Notes: a model not told the origin generated them from the letters alone. A stretch of 34,327 nt of DNA from Actinacidiphila oryziradicis (GCF_005047355.1 NZ_SUMC01000076.1:1-34327); one strand, 5' to 3'. Numbered from the stretch's first letter, positions 7,069-16,355 are shown. Made by a program: numbers and translations.

Positions 7069-7401
7069 CTACCCTGATCGTCGGCGCGGGGGCGCTGCTG
7101 TTCGAGGACGAGATCCGCATGGACAGGCCTCGCGCGCCTCAGTGATGAGAGTCTGCACTTCCATGACCACATCTCGGAGGCGTCCCGGCTGCACACCCTC
7201 GCGCGCCATCCACTCATCGAGGCGGGGACGTAGGTACCTGACCGCCCACGGTCCGGGGCGCCGCAGCATTGAGCGGTTGATCGAGATCTCTTCCTGGATC
7301 TCCCGACGCAGCTCGTCAGTCCAGCCCTGCTCACGGTCAGCCCGTCCCAGCGGAGCTGTTAGGTCGGCCACGGCCTTGCCGAGGGACTCTCGCAGATCCA
7401 T
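7069..7401 (-). CDS. Small hypothetical protein
   Basis: From ATG 7401 the frame encodes about 110 residues beginning MDLRESLGKAVADLTAPLGR and rich in charged helical segments (WTDELRREIQEEISINRSML, RLRDVVMEVQTLITEAREA). A GGAGAG ribosome site lies 5 bp before the ATG. The first 90 or so residues look like a real soluble helical protein. The last 15 or so (SRPRTAAPPRRRSG) look like read-through into non-coding DNA, so the true 3' end may be lost. I do not recognise a family. It could be a leftover cargo gene of the integrative element suggested by the nearby tRNA scar. Confidence 0.35.
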   Translation of the reverse strand: MDLRESLGKAVADLTAPLGRADREQGWTDELRREIQEEISINRSMLRRPGPWAVRYLRPRLDEWMAREGVQPGRLRDVVMEVQTLITEAREACPCGSRPRTAAPPRRRSG

Positions 7402-7616
7402 GGGCTCTCCAACCCTCAACATCCCGAACTGCGAACGATAGTGCGTCCCGGTTCTAGTAGCACCGACGTTGCGGTACAGCAGCGAAGTACAGCAACCACA
7501 ACAACCGGCCACGGCCGGTTCGTCCGCTACAGGCTTCATGACGCCCTCTATGACCGCAGGTGCCCACCTCGCGCGGGCCCGGCGGTGCTGTGGCCAGCTC
7601 GGAGGCGGCGTCCTGC

Positions 7617-8835
7617 CTGTAGGGTGCCAAAACTGCCGCGTGGTCTCTGATCAGGCTCTTTGCCGTTCCAGGCGATCATGGCATGCTGCGACTGCATGGC
7701 GTTGCGCGTGCTCTACCTGATCTTCGTCCGGCTGCTCGGACTGCTCCTGCTGATGTCCCGGTCGGAGAAGGCCAAGAACGTTGAGCTCCTCGCGCTGCGC
7801 CACGAGGTCGCGGTGCTGCGTCGACAGCTCAGCACCCGGCCGCGCCTGACGTGGCCGGACCGCGCCGTGCTCGCCGCCCTCGCCCGACACCTCCCGCCCA
7901 GGCTGCGCCATCACCGCCTCGTCACCCCCGGCACGCTCCTGTCCTGGCACCGCCGACTGCTGCGCTGGAAGTGGAAACACAAGCCCGCCCGGACCGGACG
8001 CCCACCGATCCCCGAGGAACTCACCTCCCTGATCCTGCGCCTCGCCCACGACAACCCGACATGGGGCTACACCAGAATCCAGGGCGAACTTCGACGCCTC
8101 GGCCACCGCGTCGGCGCCTCCACCATCCGACGCACCCTCCGCAGCGCTGGCCTCAACCCCGCACCCCGACCCAGCCACGGCACCCCGAGGTGGCGGGAGT
8201 TCCTGCGCGCCCAGGCATCCGGGCTGCTCGCCGCCGACTTCTTCCACATCGACACCGTGACCCTGCGACGGCTGTACGTTTTCTATGTCATGGAGGTCAG
8301 TACCCGCACCGTCCACATCCTCGGCGTCACCGCCCACCCCACCGCAGCCTGGACCACTCAGCTCGCCCGCAACCTGCTCGCCGACCTCGGCCAGCGCGCC
8401 TCAGGCTTCCGCTACTTGCTGCGTGACCGCGACAGCAAGTACACCCAGGCCTTCGACGCGGTCTTCACCGCGGACGGAATCGAAATCCTGAAGAGCGCGC
8501 CGCAGACTCCGCGGATGAACGCCCACGCCGAAAGGGCCATACGCACGGTCCGGGCCGAGTGCACCGACCGGTTACTGATCTACAACGAGCAACACCTGAG
8601 GCGCGTCCTCGCCGAATACGCCGAGCACTACAACACCAGCCGACCCCACCGCGCCCTGCAACTCCGATCTCCCGGCGACGATCCCAACGTCATCCCCTTC
8701 CCCACACAACGCATCCATCGCCACAACGTCCTCAACGGACTCATCCACGAGTACCGCAACCCCACTTGAGAACGATCAGGCGGAGCTGGCGAACGCCCAG
8801 GTCAACAAATGTGCAGGACTTTTGGAACCCTACAG
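7617..8835 (+). mobile_element. Complete insertion sequence (rve/DDE family), copy C
   Basis: The left terminal repeat CTGTAGGGTGCCAAAACT (7617) and the right terminal repeat (reverse complement CTGTAGGGTTCCAAAAGT, ending 8835) match at 16 of 18 bases and bracket a single intact transposase gene, for about 1.22 kb in all. The termini contain 5'-TG...CA-3'. Flanking bases show at most a 2-bp GC duplication. The ends resemble those of remnants A and B (CTGCGGGTGCCGAAAAC), placing all in one family. The right end abuts an IS1182-type transposase fragment. Confidence 0.8.
7696..8769 (+). CDS. Transposase with integrase (rve) core, intact
   Basis: The 357-residue protein runs from a hydrophobic N-terminus (MALRVLYLIFVRLLGLLLL) through a helix-turn-helix region (VELLALRHEVAVLRRQ) and WGYTRIQGELRRLG to the rve catalytic core. 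The DDE residues are all present: Asp in LLAADFFHIDTV, Asp in LLRDRDSKY, and Glu in MNAHAERAIRTVRAEC. The C-terminal ARTVRAEC/HYNTSRPHRAL region is typical of these IS. ATG 7696 aligns with the starts of copies A and B; ATG 7678 in frame is an alternative and neither has a strong ribosome site. Codon 293 (8572-8574) is TTA, a leucine codon that in streptomycetes depends on the bldA tRNA and is absent from the neighbouring metabolic genes I checked. This is the only copy in the window that could supply transposase. Confidence 0.9.
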   Translation: MALRVLYLIFVRLLGLLLLMSRSEKAKNVELLALRHEVAVLRRQLSTRPRLTWPDRAVLAALARHLPPRLRHHRLVTPGTLLSWHRRLLRWKWKHKPARTGRPPIPEELTSLILRLAHDNPTWGYTRIQGELRRLGHRVGASTIRRTLRSAGLNPAPRPSHGTPRWREFLRAQASGLLAADFFHIDTVTLRRLYVFYVMEVSTRTVHILGVTAHPTAAWTTQLARNLLADLGQRASGFRYLLRDRDSKYTQAFDAVFTADGIEILKSAPQTPRMNAHAERAIRTVRAECTDRLLIYNEQHLRRVLAEYAEHYNTSRPHRALQLRSPGDDPNVIPFPTQRIHRHNVLNGLIHEYRNPT

Positions 8836-9100
8836 GCGTTCAGGGCCTGGTGGAGTTCGCGGGCTGGAGGGTGAGCATGCGGGTGCCGCGGCGGGAGGCG
8901 GTGCAGCTCTCGCGCGCGGGGCAGGGGTGGCAGTCGCCGCGGGCGAAGTTGACGACGATCGCGTCGCGGCCGTGCTGCCGGACGGGATACCAGTTGCGGT
9001 TGGTGCGGCCTTCGGCGACGGCAGGGTTCATGCCGGTGGTCAGCACCTTGTGCCGTTCGGCCTGCACCTCCGTGCTCCAACCAGCGAACACCCTTATGCA
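8836..9100 (-). pseudogene. IS1182-type transposase fragment
   Basis: Read leftwards, the frame contains NRNWYPVRQHGRDAIVVNF then GDCHPCPARESCTASRRG and TRMLTLQP, the cysteine-containing insert typical of IS1182-like DDE transposases. A shift of frame then gives PARELHQALNA, the next block of the family. Neither the N-terminal catalytic part nor the C-terminal Glu region is present. The fragment is cut by the right end of the intact IS at 8835; no continuation is found on the other side of that IS, so a deletion accompanied or followed the insertion. Confidence 0.72.
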
Positions 9101-9127
9101 ACACTGGAGTTGACACCGGTTTGGAAG

Positions 9128-9157
9128 GCCCCGGGCCGCCTGTGGCGGGCCCGGGGC
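9128..9157 (-). terminator. Terminator of the leftward adh-aldh-fdx-reductase operon
   Basis: A perfect 10-bp GC-only inverted repeat (GCCCCGGGCC / GGCCCGGGGC) with further inner pairing (GCC-TGT-GGC) starts 8 bp beyond the stop codon of the reductase gene. It has no U-tract. Confidence 0.65.
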
Positions 9158-9164
9158 GCGAACT

Positions 9165-10397
9165 TCAGATCTTCGCCGCAGCCGCCGTAGCCCGGGAGGC
9201 GGACGCCCGGGCCGCTTCGAGCGCTTCCTCCCAGCAGGCCCTGCGCCCGATCAGCCCCTGGTACTTGGCGTTCTCGGCCGGGCGGTTGACGGTCAGGGCG
9301 CCGATCAGCCGGTCGCCGCTGCGGTAGAGCGCGGTGAACTTGCGGTCGGTGGCCTGGCCGGAGACCACCTCCATGTGCTCCGCGTCGGGCAGCCCGGCGA
9401 ACTGGATCTTCCGGTCGTACCAGTCGGACCAGAAGTACGGCACGGTCTCATACGGCTGCTTGCGCTCGGGGTCGATCGCGTTGCGCGCGGCCTCCGCGCC
9501 CTGCTCCGACGCGCTGGTCCAGTGCTCCAGGCGCATCGACCGGTCGAAGAGCGGGTTGTGCCACCTGGCCACGTCACCTGCGGCGTAGACCCCGGGCACG
9601 CCCGCGTTGAGCGTCTCGTCGCAGACCACGCCGTTGTCGAGGGTGAGCGAGGAGGACTCGAGCCAGCCAGTCTCCGGCGCGGCCCCGATGCCGACGACCA
9701 CCAGATCGGCGTCGAGGACGGTGCCGTCGGAGAGGTGGACGTGCTCGACCCGTCCGTCGCCGCTGAGCTTCGTCACCGCGGTCCCGCACCGCAGCTCCAC
9801 CCCGTTGGCGCGGTGGAAGTCGCCGACCGCCACGCCCATTTCCTCGCCGACCGCGCGGGCCAGCGGCGAGGGCAGAGCCTCGACGATGGTGACCGGCAGG
9901 CCGCGCTTGTGCGCGGCCGAGGCCACCTCGGAGCCGATGAAGCCGGCCCCGACCACCACGGTGCGCGCCCCCGCGTCGAGCGCGGTCCGCACCGCACGGG
10001 CGTCGTCGACGGTGCGCAGGGTGAGCACGCCGGCGAGCCCGTCGGTGCCGGGCAGCGCCCGCGGGGTGGCGCCGGTGGCGATGACCAGCGCGTCGTAGCC
10101 GATCCACTCGTCACTGACGGCTACCCGCTGTCCCTCGGTGTCCAGCTCGGTCGCCGGGCGGCCGAGCCGCAGGTCGATGTCGAGCGCGCCGAACTTCTCC
10201 GCGGTGCGCAGGAAGGGCGGCTCCGGCGGCGGTCCCGCGTTGAGGAACTGCTTGGACAGCGGGGGCCGGTTGTACGGCTCGTGCTTCTCGGACCCGATCA
10301 GGGTGATCGTGCCCGTGAAGCCGGCCCTGCGTGCCGCTTCCACCGCGTGCAGTCCGGCGAGTGACGCGCCGACCACGACGAGGCGCTGTGCGGTCAT
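9165..10397 (-). CDS. FAD-dependent ferredoxin reductase
   Basis: The 410-residue flavoprotein transfers electrons from NAD(P)H to a ferredoxin. An N-terminal FAD dinucleotide fold is seen (RLVVVGASLAGLHAVEAARR, residues 5-24), followed by NRPPLSKQFL. The central NAD(P)H fold is VVVGAGFIGSEVASAA, and the FAD-contact motif is VYAAGDVARW. The C-terminal domain with YFWSDWYDRKIQFAG is characteristic of the putidaredoxin/rhodocoxin/BphA4 reductase group that feeds P450s and Rieske oxygenases. Its ATG overlaps the TGA of the upstream ferredoxin gene by 4 bp (ATGA), so the two are translationally coupled. As the only such reductase in the window, it may also serve the 3Fe-4S ferredoxins at 14294 and 22987; that is inference. 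Confidence 0.93.
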   Translation of the reverse strand: MTAQRLVVVGASLAGLHAVEAARRAGFTGTITLIGSEKHEPYNRPPLSKQFLNAGPPPEPPFLRTAEKFGALDIDLRLGRPATELDTEGQRVAVSDEWIGYDALVIATGATPRALPGTDGLAGVLTLRTVDDARAVRTALDAGARTVVVGAGFIGSEVASAAHKRGLPVTIVEALPSPLARAVGEEMGVAVGDFHRANGVELRCGTAVTKLSGDGRVEHVHLSDGTVLDADLVVVGIGAAPETGWLESSSLTLDNGVVCDETLNAGVPGVYAAGDVARWHNPLFDRSMRLEHWTSASEQGAEAARNAIDPERKQPYETVPYFWSDWYDRKIQFAGLPDAEHMEVVSGQATDRKFTALYRSGDRLIGALTVNRPAENAKYQGLIGRRACWEEALEAARASASRATAAAAKI

Positions 10398-10741
10398 GCG
10401 GCGGGCTCCTTTTCGAACGCGGCGACCAGTTCGGTGTCCACGCCGAGCGGTCCGACGACCCCGGCCCCGCCGGGCGCGCCGAGCGGCTCGTCGCGTCCCG
10501 GCAGCGGCTCGGCGAAGAACCGGGCGTTGTCGGCGATGAACGCCTTCTTCGCCTCGGGCACCTTGCGGTCGCTCCTGATGGCGCTCACCGGGCAGACAGG
10601 TTCGCACGCACCGCAGTCGATGCACTCGGCCGGATTGATGTAGAGCTTGCGACTGCCTTCGTAGATGCAGTCGACAGGGCATTCTTCGATACACGTGCGG
10701 TCTGTCACGTCGATGCACGCGTCGGCGATCACGTAGGGCAA
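10394..10741 (-). CDS. fdxA: Seven-iron ferredoxin (3Fe-4S/4Fe-4S) with C-terminal extension
   Basis: The protein begins PYVIADACIDVTDRTCIEECPVDCIYEG and has a second cluster motif CIDCGACEPVCPVSAI, the arrangement of FdxA-type seven-iron ferredoxins. A longer frame reaches 10786, but TTG 10741 is preferred: it produces the family's standard MPYVIADACID N-terminus and lies 5 bp after GATGAGG. That gives 115 residues. The tail beyond the clusters is Gly/Pro-rich (PLGAPGGAGVVGPLG), as in other actinobacterial FdxA proteins. It sits 41 bp after the aldehyde dehydrogenase gene and overlaps the reductase gene, so it is the likely redox partner of that reductase. Confidence 0.92.
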   Translation of the reverse strand: MPYVIADACIDVTDRTCIEECPVDCIYEGSRKLYINPAECIDCGACEPVCPVSAIRSDRKVPEAKKAFIADNARFFAEPLPGRDEPLGAPGGAGVVGPLGVDTELVAAFEKEPAA

Positions 10742-10782
10742 GACGGCCTCATCTCTCAGGGCCAGGTCTGGGAACCGGCATG

Positions 10783-12204
10783 TCACTTACGGTTGCGGTA
10801 GATCACCTGAAGTTCGGTGAACTCCGCCAGGCCCCACGGGCCGTTCTCCACGCCCACACCGCTCCACTTGCTGCCGCCGAAGGGCAGGTAGGGCTGGAGG
10901 GCGAGGTGGTCGTTGACGAAGGCGGTGCCCGAGTCGAAGCGGGCGGCGACCTCCGCGGCACGGTCCAGGTCCGGGCTCCACACCGAGCCGGACAGGCCGT
11001 AGTCGGTGTTGTTCGCGCGCTCGACGGCGTCGTCCAGGTCCCGGTAGGGGATCACCGGCAGCGCGGGGCCGAACTGTTCCTCGTCGACGATCCGGGTGCC
11101 CTCGGCGACACCGGTCAGGATGGTCGGTTCGAAGAAGTAGCCGTCGCGGTCGAACGGCTTGCCGCCGGCCGCGGCCACCGCGCCGTTGTCGAGGGCGTCC
11201 GCGACCAGGCCCCTGACCCGCTCGAACTGCGGCAGGTTCTGGATCGGGCCGAGCTGCACACCCTTCTCGGTGCCGGCTCCGACGCGCACCGAACGGGCGC
11301 GGGCGGCCAGCGCCTCGACCAGCTCGTCGTGCAGCCGCTCGGGCACGTAGATCCGCTTGATGCCAGCGCAGATCTGGCCGTTGTTGATGAACGCGCCCCA
11401 GAACAGGCCGCGCTCCACCGTGGCGACGTCGGCGTCGTCCAGGACGATCGCCGCGTCGTTGCCGCCCAGTTCGAGGGTGTAGCGCTTGAGGTCGGGAGCG
11501 GCGGCCGCGGCCACCGCCTTCCCGGTGGGCACCGAACCGGTGAAGCTGATCTTGCGGACCGCGGGGTGGCTGGTCATCCAGGCACCGAGGTCGTCACCGC
11601 CGCTGACGGCGTTGACCACGCCGGGGGGCAGCACCGATGCGACGATCTCGCCGAGCCGCAGGGTGGACAGCGGAGTGAAGGGGGAGGGCTTGATCACCAC
11701 GGTGTTGCCCGCGAGCAGCGCCGGGCCGAGCTTCCAACCGGCCAGCAGCAGCGGGAAGTTCCACGGCGTGATCGCGGCGACCACGCCGAGCGGCCGGTGC
11801 ACGACCTCCGCGTACGCGCTCGCGTCGTCCTGGAGGACGGTGCGGGGCAGTTCGAGGTCGGCCGTCGCGGCCAGCCAGCGAGCGGTCTCGGTGATCTCGT
11901 AGGCAGCCGCCTTGAGCGGCTTGCCCTGCTCGGCCGACAGCACCTCCGCGAGGTCCTCGGTGTGGGTGAGCAGCGCGTCGGCGGCCTGCTTGATGGCGCC
12001 GCGCCGGGCGTCCTCGTCCTTGCGCCAGGACACGCCGGCCGCCTTCGCGGCGGCCATGGCCTGGTCGAGCTGCTCACGGGAGCAGTCGGGTGCCTCGGCG
12101 AAGACCTGCCCGGTGGCCGGGTTGACGACGCCGAAGCCGCCCGCGCCGGCGACGGACTTGCCGCCGATCGTCATCGTGAAGCCGGTAGTGAGGGTTTGGG
12201 TCAT
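10783..12204 (-). CDS. NAD(P)+-dependent aldehyde dehydrogenase (module 1)
   Basis: A full-length 473-residue member of the aldehyde dehydrogenase superfamily, oxidising an aldehyde to a carboxylic acid. Visible motifs are the N-terminal TPWNFPLLLAGWKLGPALLAGN coenzyme segment, FTGSVPTGKAV (cofactor loop), ELGGNDAAIVL with general base Glu245, NNGQICAG with nucleophile Cys279, and EEQFGPALPVIPY near the C-terminus. It is the second gene of a four-gene leftward operon; its ATG shares one base with the stop of the upstream alcohol dehydrogenase. An alcohol dehydrogenase feeding directly into an aldehyde dehydrogenase suggests stepwise oxidation of a primary alcohol to an acid. The substrate cannot be read from the sequence. 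Confidence 0.94.
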   Translation of the reverse strand: MTQTLTTGFTMTIGGKSVAGAGGFGVVNPATGQVFAEAPDCSREQLDQAMAAAKAAGVSWRKDEDARRGAIKQAADALLTHTEDLAEVLSAEQGKPLKAAAYEITETARWLAATADLELPRTVLQDDASAYAEVVHRPLGVVAAITPWNFPLLLAGWKLGPALLAGNTVVIKPSPFTPLSTLRLGEIVASVLPPGVVNAVSGGDDLGAWMTSHPAVRKISFTGSVPTGKAVAAAAAPDLKRYTLELGGNDAAIVLDDADVATVERGLFWGAFINNGQICAGIKRIYVPERLHDELVEALAARARSVRVGAGTEKGVQLGPIQNLPQFERVRGLVADALDNGAVAAAGGKPFDRDGYFFEPTILTGVAEGTRIVDEEQFGPALPVIPYRDLDDAVERANNTDYGLSGSVWSPDLDRAAEVAARFDSGTAFVNDHLALQPYLPFGGSKWSGVGVENGPWGLAEFTELQVIYRNRK

Positions 12205-13304
12205 CAGAACACCACCACAGCTCGGGCGCCCTTTTCGGAGGCGCAGTAGTCGACAGCGTCGTTGACCTTGTCGAACTCGAAGGTCTCGGTGACCAGTTCG
12301 TCGAGTTTGAGCACGCCCTTCTCGTACAGCCTGACCAGCCGCGGCACGTCGCGCTTGATGTCGGAGGACCCGTACAGGGAGCCGCGGATGATCTTCTCGG
12401 TCATCACCACGCCGGTGAACGCCGGGACGGTGAGGTTCACGTCGTCGCCGGCCGCGCCGACCAGGACGACCTGCCCGCCCCTGCGGGTCATCTTGACCGC
12501 GTCCCGCACGGTCTCCTGGCGGCCAACGACCTCCAGCACGTGGTCGGCGCCGCGTCCGCCGGTCAGCGCCCGCACCGCCTTGACGGTCCTGTCCGAGGGC
12601 TGGAGCACCTCGGTGGCACCGAGCTTGACGGCAAGGTCCAGTCGCTCCTGGTGCATGTCGATCGCGATGACCGTGCTGGCACCGGCGATCCGGGCGCCCT
12701 GGACCGCGTTGAGCCCGACGCCGCCGCAGCCGATGACGACGACGGTGTCGCCGACCCGGATGCCGGCGGTGTTGACCGCCGCGCCGAACCCGGTGAGCAC
12801 ACCGCAGCCGAGCAGCGCCGCCGACGAGAACGGGATGCTGTCGGGGATCTTCACCGCCGCGCCGGCCGGTACGACGCAGCGCTGGGAGAAAGTGCCCAGG
12901 CCCGCCATCTGGTAGACCGGCTCACCGCCGAGGGAGTACCGCGTGGTGCCGTCGAGCAGCGCGCCCTTGGCGAAGGCCACGCCCGCGGTCTCGCACAACT
13001 GGGGCTGGGCGTGCGAACAGTAGAAGCACGTGCCGCACTGTGCCAGCCAGGACAGCACGACGCGGTCGCCCGGGGCGACGTCGGTGACGCTGTCGCCGAC
13101 CTCGACGACTGTGCCGGCGCCTTCGTGGCCCAGGACCACCGGCAGCGGGTGCGGCAGCGTCTTGTTGAAGACCGAGATGTCGGAGTGGCAGACGCCCGAC
13201 GCACCGATCTCGATCGTCACCTCGCCCCGGGAAGGCGACTGGAGGTCGACCTCAGTCAGTCGCAGCGGCTGTTGCGGGCTTGTCAACACCGCGGCGCCGG
13301 TCAC
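12204..13304 (-). CDS. Zinc-dependent alcohol dehydrogenase, MDR superfamily (module 1)
   Basis: The protein has 366 residues with a GTG start. Catalytic zinc ligands are Cys39 (GVCHSD), His60-Glu61 (GHEGAG) and Cys167 (LGCGVLTG). Structural zinc is held by Cys90, Cys93, Cys96 and Cys104. The nucleotide fold is VVVIGCGGVGLNAVQGARIAG, followed by an Asp (IAIDM) that favours NAD+. The overall form is that of class III-like or aryl-alcohol MDR enzymes. It is the first gene of the leftward operon and is divergent from the crotonase at 13455; the 150-bp gap contains a sequence block shared with the second module. It is paralogous to the dehydrogenase at 16356, with all zinc ligands at nearly the same positions, but clearly not a recent duplicate. 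Confidence 0.94.
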   Translation of the reverse strand: MTGAAVLTSPQQPLRLTEVDLQSPSRGEVTIEIGASGVCHSDISVFNKTLPHPLPVVLGHEGAGTVVEVGDSVTDVAPGDRVVLSWLAQCGTCFYCSHAQPQLCETAGVAFAKGALLDGTTRYSLGGEPVYQMAGLGTFSQRCVVPAGAAVKIPDSIPFSSAALLGCGVLTGFGAAVNTAGIRVGDTVVVIGCGGVGLNAVQGARIAGASTVIAIDMHQERLDLAVKLGATEVLQPSDRTVKAVRALTGGRGADHVLEVVGRQETVRDAVKMTRRGGQVVLVGAAGDDVNLTVPAFTGVVMTEKIIRGSLYGSSDIKRDVPRLVRLYEKGVLKLDELVTETFEFDKVNDAVDYCASEKGARAVVVF

Positions 13305-13334
13305 GCCGTACCCCAGGAGCAGGTACTCGGGTAG

Positions 13335-13372
13335 TCTACATTTGTGGTCACTGAGTTACTCATGCTGTATAG
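13335..13372 (+). promoter_or_regulatory. Shared promoter/operator block, module 1
   Basis: In the divergent region between the alcohol dehydrogenase and the crotonase, the order TCTAC-N2-TTGTGG-N9-TACTCA-N2-CTGTATAG spans 38 bp. The same four words in the same order, also spanning 38 bp, occur before the second crotonase at 19234-19271. TACTCA is here part of an 11-bp palindrome TGAGTTACTCA (13352-13362). On the opposite strand TGTAGACT (13333-13340) could be a -10 for the leftward operon about 30 bp from its start codon. Function is inferred from the repetition. Confidence 0.5.
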
Positions 13373-13454
13373 CTTAAGCGTGTTTTCTGTGCTCGCGCCA
13401 TACCCGGACGCAGAACCGCACGCGTCAGGCCATAGCAGCCGATCTGGAGGAGAG

Positions 13455-14276
13455 ATGGAGCTCAAGGTCACCCGCTACGCCGTCGATGAGGCAGGAGTCG
13501 CCACCGTCTGGCTGCACCGGCCCGAGCGGCGCAATTCGTGGACCGGACGGATGCACGACGAGTACCGCTGGATCTGCAAGCAGCTCGACGACGACCCGAA
13601 GGTCAAGGTCATCGTGCTGACCGGCACGGGACACACCTTCAGCGTCGGCGCCGACCCCAGGGCACTGACCGGTTACGTCACCGCCGACCACTACGACCCC
13701 GCCCTGCCCAAGGACGCCGAACGGCCCGGCTACGGCATCCGGCCGGAGTTCGACACCGACATGGCCTGGCAGCTCGGCATGAGCAAGCCCATGATCGCGG
13801 CGGTGAACGGCGCGTGCGCCGGAATCGCTGTCGCGCTGGCAGCCTTCTGCGACCTGCGCTTCGCCGTCGAGGGCGCGAAGGTCACCACGGCGACTCCGCG
13901 GCTGGGACTGCCCGCGGAGTACGGGCTGTCGTGGATCATGCCGCGGCTGATCGGGATGACTTACGCGGCCGACATCCTCCTCACCGGCCGGGTGTTCCTC
14001 GCCGAGGAACTGGGGTCGATGGGTTTCTTCAACAAGGTGCTGCCCGAGGCGGAGTTCGCCAAGCACGTCGACGAGTTCGCGCACATGCTGGCCGCCGCCT
14101 CCCCCGAAGCGGTGACCACCGCGAAGCGGCAGCTGTGGGCCGACCTGCTGCACAGCGACGTCCGGGCGGCCGTCGAGGAGAGCAAGGCACTGATCGGGGC
14201 GCTCATGAACAAGCCCGACTACGCGGAGGGCGTCGCGGCGCTGATGGAGAAGCGTGCGCCCAAGTTCGTCCGCTGA
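13455..14276 (+). CDS. Enoyl-CoA hydratase/isomerase (crotonase) family protein (module 1)
   Basis: The 273-residue crotonase fold protein starts at ATG 13455 after a strong GGAGGAGAG site. The oxyanion-hole region reads GTGHTFSVGADPRALTG and the second is NGACAGIAVALAAFCDLRFA. The two glutamates of classical enoyl-CoA hydratases are not in place: the position in CELAMMCD-type sequences is Ala, and the QPE position reads TPR. A Glu occurs shortly after, in GLPAEYGLSWIMPRLIG, as in a large actinobacterial subgroup of unknown reaction. Members of this fold can hydrate, isomerise, hydrolyse or cleave acyl-CoA thioesters. It heads a rightward operon with a 3Fe-4S ferredoxin and an acyl-CoA synthetase, which supports a role on a CoA-bound intermediate. 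Confidence 0.9.
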   Translation: MELKVTRYAVDEAGVATVWLHRPERRNSWTGRMHDEYRWICKQLDDDPKVKVIVLTGTGHTFSVGADPRALTGYVTADHYDPALPKDAERPGYGIRPEFDTDMAWQLGMSKPMIAAVNGACAGIAVALAAFCDLRFAVEGAKVTTATPRLGLPAEYGLSWIMPRLIGMTYAADILLTGRVFLAEELGSMGFFNKVLPEAEFAKHVDEFAHMLAAASPEAVTTAKRQLWADLLHSDVRAAVEESKALIGALMNKPDYAEGVAALMEKRAPKFVR

Positions 14277-14293
14277 TCATACAAGGAACGGAG

Positions 14294-14500
14294 ATGTCGA
14301 TGAAGGTTCATGTCAACCCCGAACTGTGCCAAGGGCACAACCGGTGCATCGTGCTGGCGCCGAGCCTGTTCACCGCCGACGAGGAGGGGTTCTCCACCGA
14401 GAACGGCGACGGGACCGTACCCGACGACCAGCGCGGAAAGGCCGAGCTCGCCGTCGACAACTGCCCGGAACAGGCGATTTCCCTCATCCATGACGCGTGA
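14294..14500 (+). CDS. 3Fe-4S ferredoxin of the P450-partner type
   Basis: The 68-residue protein has the C-x5-C...CP pattern (CQGHNRC and later NCPEQAI) of single 3Fe-4S ferredoxins that hand electrons to bacterial cytochromes P450. The start ATG at 14294 follows AAGGAACGGAG, 17 bp after the crotonase stop. Unlike the similar ferredoxin at 22987, no P450 gene is adjacent: it lies between a crotonase and an acyl-CoA ligase. Either its P450 was lost or moved, or it serves the P450 at 21695 or another encoded elsewhere. Confidence 0.92.
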   Translation: MSMKVHVNPELCQGHNRCIVLAPSLFTADEEGFSTENGDGTVPDDQRGKAELAVDNCPEQAISLIHDA

Positions 14501-14519
14501 TGACCGTGAGGACACAGCG

Positions 14520-16115
<1,596 letters not shown>

Positions 16116-16141
16116 GCCTTACGGGGCCGCGGCCGGTCCAC

Positions 16142-16214
16142 GCAGGACCCGTAAGGCCGCAGGACCCGCAAAAGACAAGGTGACCGCCGCGTGATGCGGT
16201 GGTCACCTGTTTTT
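16142..16214 (+). repeat. 73-bp inverted repeat, copy 1
   Basis: The sequence matches the reverse complement of 20216-20289 at 65 of 73 aligned positions. It contains two direct copies of GCAGGACCCG(C/T)AA followed by a terminator hairpin. Copies 1 and 2 bracket the second dehydrogenase/crotonase module (about 4.0 kb). Confidence 0.8.
16178..16214 (+). terminator. Terminator of the crotonase-ferredoxin-ligase operon
   Basis: The 13-bp stem AGGTGACCGCCGC / GCGGTGGTCACCT (one G-U pair) with loop GTGAT is followed by GTTTTT. It lies 62 bp after the ligase stop and forms the 3' part of the 73-bp repeat. Confidence 0.85.
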
Positions 16215-16280
16215 CTGGCTCTTCGCCTGGATGTGTGGGTTGTCCTGGCGATCGGTCACGTCGTGGCATGAACAACGGCC

Positions 16281-16327
16281 TGAAAAATAGACAGGTCGTC
16301 GGCCGGCGAAGAGCCGGCCGACGACCT
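16281..16327 (-). terminator. Terminator of the leftward module 2 operon
   Basis: A perfect 15-bp stem AGGTCGTCGGCCGGC / GCCGGCCGACGACCT with a 5-base loop lies 28 bp after the stop of the alcohol dehydrogenase. On the minus strand it is followed by a T-rich stretch ending in TATTTTT. It is a clear intrinsic terminator, convergent with the ligase-operon terminator. Confidence 0.85.
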
Positions 16328-16355
16328 CAGGGAGGGTCCGTCAGGCAGAGCGCGG

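Noticed and set aside
6512..7120. 202-codon minus-strand frame containing SGFEPETYALR
   Set aside because: That peptide is the familiar mistranslation of a tRNA 3' end; the frame crosses the tRNA-Thr fragment and its terminator.
10780..12249. 489-codon plus-strand open frame
   Set aside because: It is exactly antisense to the aldehyde dehydrogenase at 10783-12204, whose catalytic motifs are all present; the antisense frame results from G/C third-position bias.
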